Below are positions 31,222 through 37,940 of a stretch of 37,940 nucleotides of DNA, piece after piece; the stretch's first letter is position 1; each line of letters starts with the position of its first letter. Under the pieces are notes generated by a model that ran no database searches, was not told where the DNA came from, and was given only the letters and a program-made list of their open reading frames with translations. Source of the stretch: a virus; the IMG/VR virus record IMGVR_UViG_3300048922_000465, positions 1 to 37,940 of that record. One strand, written 5' to 3'. Made by a program: the position numbers and the translations under genes.

Positions 31222-31484
31222 GCAGTTACCTAATTCCATTGGCTCGCCAAGAGCTGCTGCACCACGTGCTGCAGGTCGGTGGCAGCGCAGTGTGCGGCCT
31301 GACCCGCCCTGAGCAAACCATCCACGCAACCTTTGAGGTTGAGCTGACTACCGAGCATGCCGTCGTCACTGTGGATGTTGCAGGCAAAACCCAATTGCTC
31401 AAGTTGAAGCGCAAGGATCCGGCCAACCACCTGCACCTGCGCGACTTCATCCAGAAAGCCGCCAACGCACCCGCATCGGCCTGA
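31218..31484 (+). CDS. Unknown early protein (88 aa)
   Basis: A soluble protein of mixed helix and strand (LIPLARQELLHHVLQVGGSAVCGLTRPEQTIHATFEVELTTEHAVVTV) with a His-rich middle. No domain is recognised. Coupled to the first gene by ATGA and followed after ten bases by the next gene, so co-expressed from the early promoter. Confidence 0.65.
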   Translation: MSSYLIPLARQELLHHVLQVGGSAVCGLTRPEQTIHATFEVELTTEHAVVTVDVAGKTQLLKLKRKDPANHLHLRDFIQKAANAPASA

Positions 31485-31494
31485 GGACAGCGCC

Positions 31495-31770
31495 ATGAAC
31501 CGCACCCTGGATCAAACAGCCGCTTTGCTCGGGCTCAAGCCCCGCGCCTTCCGCACCAGGTTGCGGGAACTGGGCGTGCTGAATTCTTCCGGCGATCTAG
31601 CCAGCGCACACCGCGAGCGCGGCTACCTGTTCTCCGACCCCCGCAGCCGCTGGAATCCAACACTCCACAACTACACCCACTACTCCGTGGTGCTGGTCAA
31701 GGAAGCGGGTGTTGAGTGGATCGCCAAGAAGCTGGACATCGCCATCACCAACAAGGACGCAGCAGCATGA
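31495..31770 (+). CDS. Stand-alone ANT-type DNA-binding domain protein (91 aa)
   Basis: The sequence TLDQTAALLGLKPRAFRTRLRELGVLNSSGDLASAHRERGYLF......SVVLVKEAGVEWIAKKL fits the C-terminal domain of phage antirepressors (ANT, KilAC-like), with a helix-turn-helix at about residues 4-27. No N-terminal antirepressor domain is present. It may be a small regulator or a replication-associated protein. Coupled to the next gene by ATGA. Confidence 0.75.
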   Translation: MNRTLDQTAALLGLKPRAFRTRLRELGVLNSSGDLASAHRERGYLFSDPRSRWNPTLHNYTHYSVVLVKEAGVEWIAKKLDIAITNKDAAA

Positions 31771-32144
31771 AGACGCCGAACGCCATCAACTCCGCTGTAG
31801 GCGCCCTGAAACTGGTGCCGATGTACCTCAACCACCCGACGGTGATCAGCCGCGCCACGCTGATTGGCGCCTCGGCCGAAGCTGTCGCGCTGCTGGAGGC
31901 GTTGCCCTGCGTGTCGGTTGAGTTGGCCGAAGTGTTCCGCTGCGTTGACGCAGTGATCGCAGAAGGTCAGATCGCCTACGTGACGCCGGTGAAGTGCCCG
32001 GAATACCCATACGGTGCCGTCGTCGCGGACGCCGAGGGTAGCGTCCTGGCAGCGGCCAAGGGCAAGAGCAAGGAAGGTCTCGCCGAACTGATCCGCCTCA
32101 AGCTGGTGCCCCGAAAGGAGGGGTATGGGGAGGAATCCGCGTGA
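31767..32144 (+). CDS. Unknown early protein (125 aa)
   Basis: The ATG at 31767 overlaps the previous stop. The product has a hydrophobic-moment-rich N-terminal half (INSAVGALKLVPMYLNHPTVISRATLIGASAEAVALLEAL) and a C-terminal part that resembles short dsRBD- or DUF-like phage proteins only vaguely. No function is assigned. The stop overlaps the PrtN-like gene start (GTGA). Confidence 0.6.
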   Translation: MKTPNAINSAVGALKLVPMYLNHPTVISRATLIGASAEAVALLEALPCVSVELAEVFRCVDAVIAEGQIAYVTPVKCPEYPYGAVVADAEGSVLAAAKGKSKEGLAELIRLKLVPRKEGYGEESA

Positions 32145-32383
32145 CCACCACCCTGGAACAACTCCGGCGCCAGTTCGCCACGCCTTGCCCAAGCTTGACC
32201 GCGGTGCGTGAACAGTACTTCACGCACATCCGCACCGACCGCTACCTGCTGAGCGAAATCAAGGCAGGTCGTATCGCGCTGGTGGTCAAGCGGCTGCACT
32301 GCTCGGCCCGTGCCAAGCCCGTCGTTTACCTCCACGACCTGGCCGACTACCTCGACGCCCAAGCGACGAAGCAAGCGGCCTGA
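32141..32383 (+). CDS. PrtN-family pyocin activator-like protein (80 aa)
   Basis: The core YFTHIRTDRYLLSEIKAGRIALVVKRLH......PVVYLHDLADYLDAQ matches the PrtN pyocin activator family (in PrtN: DYFTH......KI..GEI.LP.VR......VHLQDLA.YID). PrtN activates pyocin genes in P. aeruginosa by binding P boxes. Members in phages often lie in the early operon and may work as regulators or directionality factors. GTG start with GGAGG eight bases upstream. Confidence 0.85.
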   Translation: MTTTLEQLRRQFATPCPSLTAVREQYFTHIRTDRYLLSEIKAGRIALVVKRLHCSARAKPVVYLHDLADYLDAQATKQAA

Positions 32384-32394
32384 TTCAAACGGTA

Positions 32395-32413
32395 GCCCCT
32401 GCCGACCAGGGGC
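32395..32413 (+). ncRNA. Intergenic hairpin in the early operon
   Basis: Perfect 7-bp arms GCCCCTG/CAGGGGC (32395-32401 and 32407-32413) enclose a five-base loop, without a T run. It lies in the 54-base gap after the PrtN-like gene. It could protect or set the decay of mRNA segments. Confidence 0.5.
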
Positions 32414-32437
32414 GACACAGCCAATGAGGCACAGCAC

Positions 32438-32785
32438 ATGAACACCAAAGCACGTCCCTTTATGGACACCCTGCGCGACATCGAGGCCGGTGGCCTGCTG
32501 GACGAACTCACCGAGGCCCAGCACAGCCTGATCGACGCCATCCGCATGACCGGCAAGGGCGGCGATCTGACCATCAAACTTACCTACAAGCCAGATGGCG
32601 GCGGCCAGATGACAGTGAAGGCCGACGTAAAGACCAAAGAGCCTGTACTGGCGCGCGGAACGTCGCTGTTCTTCCTCACGCCCGAAGGCAACATCACCCG
32701 CCGCGACCCGCGCCAGCAGGAAATCCCGCTGCGCAGTGTCGAGGATGAACCCGGGCCTGGAGCTTTGCGCCAGGTCAGCCAGTAA
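32438..32785 (+). CDS. Conserved phage protein of unknown role (115 aa)
   Basis: The product MNTKARPFMDTLRDIEAGGL and on (about 30 residues helical) continues with a beta part (DLTIKLTYKPDGGGQMTVKADVKTKEP) and a segment LARGTSLFFLTPEGNITRRDPRQQE. This layout is common in Pseudomonas phage early regions, directly before the DUF2303 gene. Role unknown; the beta part could be a nucleic-acid or protein binding fold. Confidence 0.7.
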   Translation: MNTKARPFMDTLRDIEAGGLLDELTEAQHSLIDAIRMTGKGGDLTIKLTYKPDGGGQMTVKADVKTKEPVLARGTSLFFLTPEGNITRRDPRQQEIPLRSVEDEPGPGALRQVSQ

Positions 32786-32836
32786 CGCCCGCCCCACCAA
32801 CCTCTCACCAAATCGTCACCCACTGGAGCACATCCT

Positions 32837-33658
32837 ATGCAACAAGCCCTACAGCACCTGGTCACCCTGGCTCAGTCCCTCGGCAAACCAATGGAGGTCC
32901 CGGGCATCCCTGCGCCACTGGCACTCGTACCGAACGGGGTCAGCATCGAAAGCCTGGAACACCTGCTGCCCGCGCCTTCACGCATCAGGCAGAAGCTCAC
33001 CGTGCTCGATGCCGAGTCGTTCATCAGCTACGTGAATCGTTTTTCCACTCAGGCCACGGCAGTGTTTTGCAACGGCCCCGAAGGCCGGACTTTCACGGCA
33101 GTCATCGACTACCACGATCCGGCCGCGCCCGCCTGGCGCGATCATGTCGCGACGTACCGCTGCCCGACCACCGTTGAATGGGGCAACTGGAAGGAAAAGG
33201 ACCGCAAGCGCATGGACCAGGCCACCTTCGCCGAATTCATCGAAGACAACGTGAAGGACATCACCCACCACCCCGAGCACGAGAACACCCCAAGCGCTGC
33301 TGACATGCTCGAAATCAGCCGCACCCTGGAAGCCAAGAAGAACATCACGTTCCGCCAAGGCACCCGCCTCGACAACGGCCAGGTGCAACTGACCTACAAC
33401 GAAGAAATCGACGGGCGCGCCGGCGAAGCTGGCCAACTGCGTATCCCCGAAGAGTTCTTCATCGCGCTCAAGCCATTCCTCGGCGGCGACGCCTTCTGCG
33501 TGCCCGCCCGTTTCCGCTACCGCATTCAGGAAGGCCGACTGGTCATGTGGTACGAACTGGTGCGGGCCGACAAGGTGCTCGAAGAAGCCTACAACGCCGT
33601 GCGCGCCAAGATCGAAGGCGCCATCAACGACGTGCCGCTCTATGAAGCCACGATCTAA
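32837..33658 (+). CDS. DUF2303 family protein, YfdQ-like (273 aa)
   Basis: The protein fits DUF2303 (YfdQ of the E. coli prophage CPS-53): SFISYVNRFSTQATAVFC......TAVIDYHDP..PAWRDHVATYRCPTTVEWGNW, FAEFIEDNVKDI and a C-terminal PEEFFIALKPFLGG..FCVPARFRYRIQEGRLVMWYEL. Function is unknown, although the strict place in early operons hints at a DNA-metabolism or host-takeover role. It is followed by an HD protein as YfdQ is by YfdR. Confidence 0.9.
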   Translation: MQQALQHLVTLAQSLGKPMEVPGIPAPLALVPNGVSIESLEHLLPAPSRIRQKLTVLDAESFISYVNRFSTQATAVFCNGPEGRTFTAVIDYHDPAAPAWRDHVATYRCPTTVEWGNWKEKDRKRMDQATFAEFIEDNVKDITHHPEHENTPSAADMLEISRTLEAKKNITFRQGTRLDNGQVQLTYNEEIDGRAGEAGQLRIPEEFFIALKPFLGGDAFCVPARFRYRIQEGRLVMWYELVRADKVLEEAYNAVRAKIEGAINDVPLYEATI

Positions 33659-33675
33659 CTAACTCCCTGCAACAC

Positions 33676-33714
33676 CCCGCCGCCGTCCTCTCACCAAAAC
33701 TGTCCGGCGGCGGG
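33676..33714 (+). ncRNA. Strong hairpin with the conserved 12-base loop motif
   Basis: Perfect 10-bp GC arms CCCGCCGCCG and CGGCGGCGGG (33676-33685 and 33705-33714) enclose a 19-base loop that contains CCTCTCACCAAA (33687-33698). No T run follows. Same motif and same loop place as the cro-cII hairpin on the other strand. Confidence 0.7.
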
Positions 33715-33735
33715 CTCTAACGAGGCATACAGCAC

Positions 33736-34086
33736 ATGCAAATCGAAACTTACATCATCGTCGCCGGCCTGCTCGTAGGCTGGATTGCGACCGCTTTCTT
33801 CCTGATAAAAGCGAGCAAAAAAGCCTTTGCGCGAGGCTTTGAACGCGGCGTCAACCTGGCCCGCGAGCAGCATGCCGCTTCGCCTGCCTGCACCATCGAC
33901 GACCACGAACTGATGACGAAGATCACCACGTCACTGGGACTAGCCGTGGAAACCTGGCAAGCGTTCCCAGGAACAGAAATCATGGTCGCCAGGGTGAACA
34001 AGCAGCGCCGACAGCTGACCGCCTTCGCCGCGAAGATGTGGATAGCGGCCTACCCTGCACCACTCAATGCGGAGGATGCAGCATGA
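33736..34086 (+). CDS. Membrane-anchored small protein (116 aa)
   Basis: An N-terminal membrane helix (YIIVAGLLVGWIATAFFLI, residues about 5-23) is followed by a basic helical segment (KASKKAFARGFERGVNLAREQHA) and a soluble C-terminal part of ~60 residues. No family is recognised. ATGA overlap couples it to the HD protein. Confidence 0.7.
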   Translation: MQIETYIIVAGLLVGWIATAFFLIKASKKAFARGFERGVNLAREQHAASPACTIDDHELMTKITTSLGLAVETWQAFPGTEIMVARVNKQRRQLTAFAAKMWIAAYPAPLNAEDAA

Positions 34087-34628
34087 CCTGGATCCTCACC
34101 CAAAGCGGCCAGCAGTTCGACCTGCTACGCCCGACCGCATCCATGATCAAGCCGGTGGATATCGCTCACGCCCTGTCGCGCCTATGCCGATTCAACGGGC
34201 ACACCCGCGCTCACTACAGCGTGGCGCAGCACAGCCTGATCGTGGCCAGCTTGGTACCCGCTGAGCACCAGCTGGTGGCCCTGCTGCACGACGCAACCGA
34301 AGCCTACATCGGTGACATGACACGACCGCTCAAAGCCGTAATGCCGGAGTACCAGCACGTCGAACGTCAGATATGGATCGCAGTCTGCGATCGGTTCGAC
34401 ATCCCAATAGACCTGCCCGCCTGCGTGAAGCAAGCCGACATGGTTGCCCTGGCCACCGAGCGCCGCGACCTGATGCCAGAACACCCGGGCGCTTGGGATT
34501 GCCTGCACGGCATCATCCCAATGGAGGATGTCATCGTCCCGTTCTCAGCGGAATCCGCATCAATAATGTTCTTCTCGCGACTGATGGACCTGATGCAGAG
34601 CAATCATCGCCGGAGGCACGCGGCATGA
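34083..34628 (+). CDS. HD-domain phosphohydrolase, YfdR-like (181 aa)
   Basis: Residues 40-84 (HTRAHYSVAQHSLIVASLVPAEHQLVALLHDATEAYIGDMTRPLK) hold the HD metal site: His-44 or His-50, His-69/Asp-70 and a distal Asp. This is the YfbR/YfdR type, enzymes known or thought to act on nucleoside monophosphates. A phage could use it to balance dNTP pools. It directly follows the membrane protein and lies one gene after DUF2303, as yfdR follows yfdQ. Confidence 0.9.
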   Translation: MTWILTQSGQQFDLLRPTASMIKPVDIAHALSRLCRFNGHTRAHYSVAQHSLIVASLVPAEHQLVALLHDATEAYIGDMTRPLKAVMPEYQHVERQIWIAVCDRFDIPIDLPACVKQADMVALATERRDLMPEHPGAWDCLHGIIPMEDVIVPFSAESASIMFFSRLMDLMQSNHRRRHAA

Positions 34629-35479
34629 CTATCAGCACCCCAGTCATCCGCTACCACGGCGGCAAGTTCCGCCTCGCACCATGGGTCCTGCAGCACTTTC
34701 CCGCCCATACCTGTTATGTGGAATCCTTCGGCGGTGCCGCCGGCGTCCTAATGCAGAAAGCCCGCAGCTATGCCGAGGTCTATAACGACATGGATGGCGA
34801 TATCGTCAACCTGTTCCGTGTGTTCCAGGCAGAGCAATCGCGCAATGCCCTGGCAGAGCAGCTGGTGCTTACTCCTTACTCCCGCGAAGAATTTGAACTG
34901 GCATGGGAGCCCACTGACAACCTGGTCGAACGCGCCCGCAGAACTATCATTCGCGCCCAGATGGGCTTCGGCTCCGCAGGCGCGACAAAGGGCGTCACCG
35001 GTTTTCGCATCGACACCAAGCGCAAATATGGGACCGCCCAGTCCCTATGGACTAAATACCCGGAACAGATCGCCGCGATAGGCCAACGGCTGGCAGGCGT
35101 GCTGATTGAGAACCGTCCCGCGATCGAGGTGATCAAGGCCCACGACGATTCCGGCACGCTGCACTACGTTGATCCGCCATACATGCATGGCACCCGCTAC
35201 AAGAACGCTGTATCCGGCCGCTATTACCGCTACGAAATGACCGACGCCGACCACCGCGACCTGATCAAAACCCTGCTCGAAGCAAAGGGAATGGTCGCCC
35301 TCTCTGGATATGACAGTGAGATTTACCGCGAGCTGCTCAGCGATTGGTCAATGAACAGCACCAGCGCCCGAATATCAGCCGGCAGAGGGACCAGCAGTCG
35401 ACAGGAATGCTTGTGGCTAAACCCGGCCTGCATGAATGCCCTCCACCGGTCAGGCTTACAACTTGGAGCAACCGCATGA
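34625..35479 (+). CDS. D12-class adenine DNA methyltransferase (284 aa)
   Basis: The N terminus RYHGGKFRLAPWV and YVESFGGAAGVLM (SAM site, residues ~31-43) plus the catalytic DPPY at 183-186 (LHYVDPPYMHG) identify a Dam-like N6-adenine methylase of the D12 class. No partner nuclease is seen, so it is an orphan enzyme, perhaps for protection from host restriction or control. The long frame back to 34373 is the HD gene in another register; the ATG at 34625 overlaps its stop. The target cannot be read from sequence. Confidence 0.92.
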   Translation: MTISTPVIRYHGGKFRLAPWVLQHFPAHTCYVESFGGAAGVLMQKARSYAEVYNDMDGDIVNLFRVFQAEQSRNALAEQLVLTPYSREEFELAWEPTDNLVERARRTIIRAQMGFGSAGATKGVTGFRIDTKRKYGTAQSLWTKYPEQIAAIGQRLAGVLIENRPAIEVIKAHDDSGTLHYVDPPYMHGTRYKNAVSGRYYRYEMTDADHRDLIKTLLEAKGMVALSGYDSEIYRELLSDWSMNSTSARISAGRGTSSRQECLWLNPACMNALHRSGLQLGATA

Positions 35480-35715
35480 TGGAATTTCAAAGCGAGACTC
35501 TGACCGACGAAGAGCTGGCCACCATCACCGGCTATCAAATCCCGTCCAAGCAAATCCAGTGGTTGACTGACAACCACTGGGAGCACGTGTTGACCGGCGC
35601 CCGTCGCCCGATCGTGGGCCGCGTATATGCCCGAATGAAACTGGCAGGCGTCACGCCTTCTGCCGTGAATCCGGCGGCCGAAACTTGGACGCTAGACCTT
35701 GCGAACGTGAGCTGA
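35476..35715 (+). CDS. DUF4224 protein next to integrase (79 aa)
   Basis: The sequence ETLTDEELATITGYQIPSKQIQWLTDNHWEHVLTGARRPIVGRVYARMKLAG is the DUF4224 domain. These short proteins are regularly encoded directly before a tyrosine integrase, and a role as excision helper or DNA-binding partner has been guessed but is not proven. Two ATG codons are in tandem (35476 and 35479); the first overlaps the methylase stop. Confidence 0.88.
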   Translation: MMEFQSETLTDEELATITGYQIPSKQIQWLTDNHWEHVLTGARRPIVGRVYARMKLAGVTPSAVNPAAETWTLDLANVS

Positions 35716-35718
35716 TCA

Positions 35719-36783
35719 ATGCGCCAGAAATCAGCAGCCAACCGGGACCTACCCCCACGGATGATCCGACGATGCCACAAGCGCAAGAGCGGAAAAACGT
35801 GGATCAGTTATTACTACAATGGCAGGGACGCCCAGGGCAAACGCAAAGAAATCCCCCTGGGTGCCGACCTCGACCAGGCAAAAGTGGAATGGGCCAGGCT
35901 TGAACGCCGAGCACCACCGAAGCCCAGCCACTTACTGGGCTCTCTGTTCGATAGGTACGTGAAAGAGATCATCCCGACCAAGGGGCTACGCACCCAGTCC
36001 GACAACATGAAGGAACTCAAACAACTTAGAAAAGCCTTTGAGAAAGCCCCCATTGATTCGATAACCCCCCAGGTGGTCGCGCAGTATAGGGACGCCAGGA
36101 CCGCAAAGGTCAGGGCCAATCGGGAAATCGCGCTGCTGTCACACATGTTCACGATCGCACGCGAGTGGGGCCTGACCAACAACGCCAACCCTTGCTTCGG
36201 TGTACGACGCAACAAAGAGACCCCACGGGACTATTACGCAGGCGATATCGTATGGAATGCCGTGTACGACGCCGCCGTACAGGAACTCAAGGACGCTATG
36301 GATCTTGCCTACTTGACTGGACAGCGCCCCGCCGACGTGTTGAAAGTAGCCACCACTGATATAAACGCCGAGTTCCTGATGGTCAATCAGGGTAAGACCG
36401 CGAAGAAACTTCGCCTACGGTTGGAGAATGAAGGGGTTCAATCTGGACTGAGCGCCTTTATCAATGATTTGCAGGAGCGACGCGCGCTCAGCGGCATAAA
36501 GACATCGAGACTGATCACCAACGCATCCGGCCTTCGGATGAGCCAGCAAATGCTCCGCAACCGCTGGGACGAAGCCCGCGAGAATGCTGCCGTCAAAGCA
36601 GGCGCCAATGGCGACTCTGACCTGGCAGTGCTGATACGCCAATTCCAATTCAAAGACATCCGCCCCAAAGCGGCCAGCGAAATCGAGCTAGCGCACGCTA
36701 GCCGCTTACTTGGGCACTCCACCGAAGAGATGACCAAGAGGGTGTATCGACGCGTGGGTGAAATTGTAAAACCTACCAAGTAA
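35719..36783 (+). CDS. int: Tyrosine-recombinase integrase (354 aa)
   Basis: The N-terminal ~60 residues include a small arm-binding region (SGKTWISYYYNGRDAQGKRKEIPLGADLDQAK), then a SAM-like core-binding part (70-160) and the catalytic domain: Arg-203 (TGQRPADVL), Lys-226/229 region, Arg-315 in FKDIRPKAAS, His-333 (LLGHST) and nucleophile Tyr-343 (TKRVYRRVG). The first residue of the usual HxxR box is Lys-312 rather than His, a variation known in phage integrases of this type. It would recombine in the tRNA-Cys 3' end. It is the last gene of the early operon. Confidence 0.93.
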   Translation: MRQKSAANRDLPPRMIRRCHKRKSGKTWISYYYNGRDAQGKRKEIPLGADLDQAKVEWARLERRAPPKPSHLLGSLFDRYVKEIIPTKGLRTQSDNMKELKQLRKAFEKAPIDSITPQVVAQYRDARTAKVRANREIALLSHMFTIAREWGLTNNANPCFGVRRNKETPRDYYAGDIVWNAVYDAAVQELKDAMDLAYLTGQRPADVLKVATTDINAEFLMVNQGKTAKKLRLRLENEGVQSGLSAFINDLQERRALSGIKTSRLITNASGLRMSQQMLRNRWDEARENAAVKAGANGDSDLAVLIRQFQFKDIRPKAASEIELAHASRLLGHSTEEMTKRVYRRVGEIVKPTK

Positions 36784-36814
36784 GAATCTTGAACCGTGTT
36801 AGATCCGCCTCGAA

Positions 36815-36840
36815 TTAGCGCCCTTAAGAAAGAGCACTAA
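36815..36840. terminator. Imperfect hairpin between convergent integrase and accessory genes
   Basis: Eleven-base arms with two mismatches in DNA (G-U pairs in the minus-strand RNA) and a four-base loop lie between the two stop codons at 36783 and 36875. No T run follows on either side, so a terminator function is uncertain. Confidence 0.3.
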
Positions 36841-36874
36841 TTAAAGGTGAACTCTCTAGTCTGTCCGAAAGCGG

Positions 36875-37813
36875 CTAAATCTCTAAATACAGCGCGATAG
36901 GATCGATAACGATTTGATTGCCATCTACGCGATGAAAGTGCTCTTCAAGCACATGCAGAGCTCTAGTTGAATTAGCGACGACCTCACTTAGGGATGGATC
37001 GGGCAATTCAAATTCGCCATCATCCATACCCCCTCCCACATCTTGGGCTCTGACTTGCGTCACTACACCCAATAAAATCAATTCGACGCTAGCAACTCTC
37101 GAATATGTTTTAAATATGAAATCCTCTGGATCCTTAAGGCAACTGCGCTTCAAGTCAGTTGTGACGGTGCAGTCTTTTAGACTCATCCGCATATCCAAGC
37201 GACCTTTATATCCATGTTCAAGTACTGACGATATGTTTTTATACTGCAATCTGTCGTTTGCAGCTTTATCGCGGGAAATCTGAGGCTTAGAGAGCCTCTC
37301 CAACTCCCCCTTCAAAGAACTTACCAGGGCTTTTTTATTGGAGCTAGGACCCAACACATCTAACTCAAGTAAAATCTCCTCACGTCTATCATTCATCGCT
37401 ACGATAGAGAATGCCTCTTGCATCTCAACTAACGTATTCAGACTTTTCAACAAATCAGCGGCATCCAGAAAATTTGCCTTTGCCCGAACCCTTACAATCC
37501 TTCGGCCTTCTTTATCAAGAGCCACGTCGTCAAAGGTAGAGTCCGCAGTAAGAAAGACTACTTTTTCAAGCTCAGTCAACTTATCTTCAAATAACGAAAA
37601 GGCGTAGTCGTGGAGAAATCTCTTCTCTACACTTGCAGAGGCTGTTTCTATGATTTCTGCCATTCGTTTGCCACTTGCAACTGGCCCTTTCTGCTCTTCT
37701 GTATCAGAAGCTGAATTTCTCGACTCCTTAAGAATAAAATCTGTCACCCCCTCCATTATCTGGGAGGAAAGAGAATACATTTTATATTCATCTAGATAAA
37801 CGAAGCTTTTCAC
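36875..37813 (-). CDS. Accessory protein, DUF6414-like (312 aa)
   Basis: The product begins MKSFVYLDEYKMYSLSSQIM, then EGVTDFILK, which I recall from a family annotated as DUF6414; this needs a search. It is soluble, with a charged helical middle (HDYAFSLFEDKLTELEKVV..., ALVSSLKGELERLSKPQISRDKAANDRLQYKNI) and a C-terminal beta-like part. The gene is AT-rich, convergent to int and lies between the integrase and the predicted attR, the usual place for cargo. It starts with GTG behind AAGGAAG, overlapping a small membrane gene by 26 bases. A defence or exclusion role is a guess from place and pairing. Confidence 0.75.
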   Translation of the reverse strand: MKSFVYLDEYKMYSLSSQIMEGVTDFILKESRNSASDTEEQKGPVASGKRMAEIIETASASVEKRFLHDYAFSLFEDKLTELEKVVFLTADSTFDDVALDKEGRRIVRVRAKANFLDAADLLKSLNTLVEMQEAFSIVAMNDRREEILLELDVLGPSSNKKALVSSLKGELERLSKPQISRDKAANDRLQYKNISSVLEHGYKGRLDMRMSLKDCTVTTDLKRSCLKDPEDFIFKTYSRVASVELILLGVVTQVRAQDVGGGMDDGEFELPDPSLSEVVANSTRALHVLEEHFHRVDGNQIVIDPIALYLEI

Positions 37814-37940
37814 GCTTGGACTTCCTTTCCATAAAATCTTGATAATAGGAACTTCTTGTATTGATCACCGACCATACGGCGAACACAAGCACCCCCAACA
37901 AAATCACACCAGCAATAAAGTAAAGCCAGAAATCAATCAT
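37788..37940 (-). CDS. Small membrane protein paired with the DUF6414-like gene (50 aa, may be partial)
   Basis: On the minus strand an ATG at the last base of the window opens a 50-codon frame: MIDFWLYFIAGVILLGVLVF and on, a single membrane helix (about 5-24) followed by a basic tail (ERKSKREKLRLSR). Its last 26 bases overlap the next gene's start, so the two are translated together. The start may lie further upstream outside the window. Transcription comes from beyond the right edge. Confidence 0.55.
   Translation of the reverse strand: MIDFWLYFIAGVILLGVLVFAVWSVINTRSSYYQDFMERKSKREKLRLSR

Noticed and set aside
36784-36874. attR behind the integrase
   Set aside because: No copy of the tRNA-Cys core (GGTTCGATTCC or the acceptor end) is in this gap; the phage must continue to the right.

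Overview
The window holds most of a temperate tailed phage integrated in a Pseudomonas-type chromosome. The host assignment is inference from overall GC-rich coding, a tRNA-Cys of Pseudomonas type and many phage families typical of Pseudomonas prophages. Positions 1-986 are host DNA with two small genes. At 987-1032 lies the 3' part of a tRNA-Cys gene (minus strand) without its 5' half, directly followed by phage genes. This is the attL scar. The reconstituted tRNA-Cys (attR) should lie to the right of the window, because no second copy of the core is seen.

Reading right to left on the minus strand from the immunity region: cro-like gene, CII-like regulator, TraR/DksA-type zinc finger and primase-helicase (29883-26163); a gene-free stretch with eleven 9-bp repeats (25862-26149); a candidate Q-like late regulator (25346-25834); a late control region with repeats and a leader terminator; two holin-like genes; HNH nuclease; small and large terminase; portal; S49 capsid protease; HK97-type capsid; connector genes; then a Mu-type contractile tail (sheath, tube, frameshifted chaperone, tape measure, N, P, gp45, gp46, J, gp48-like, fibre, fibre chaperone) and lysis genes (endolysin, Rz/Rz1). 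The phage is therefore a myovirus with an HK97-like head, a Mu-like tail and lambdoid control, the same combination known from Shigella phage SfV.

On the plus strand, from cI (30002-30883) and a strong promoter at 30954, an early operon runs to the integrase (36783). It carries small unknown proteins, an ANT-type DNA-binding domain, a PrtN-family activator, YfdQ- and YfdR-like proteins, an adenine methylase and a DUF4224 protein. AT-rich accessory genes sit at three places: beside attL (1159-1905), inside the lysis module (3133-3375) and after the integrase (36875-37940).

The main points of interest are: (1) a 12-base motif placed like lambda nut sites and twice held in the loop of a strong hairpin; (2) a lambda-like late control region with four further intrinsic terminators inside the late operon, implying processive antitermination; (3) an iteron-like repeat field next to the primase; (4) a decayed GH19 endolysin start beside the current endolysin, recording a lysis-gene swap; (5) a perfect -1 frameshift heptamer in the tail chaperone; (6) an unknown two-gene accessory cassette at the right end.
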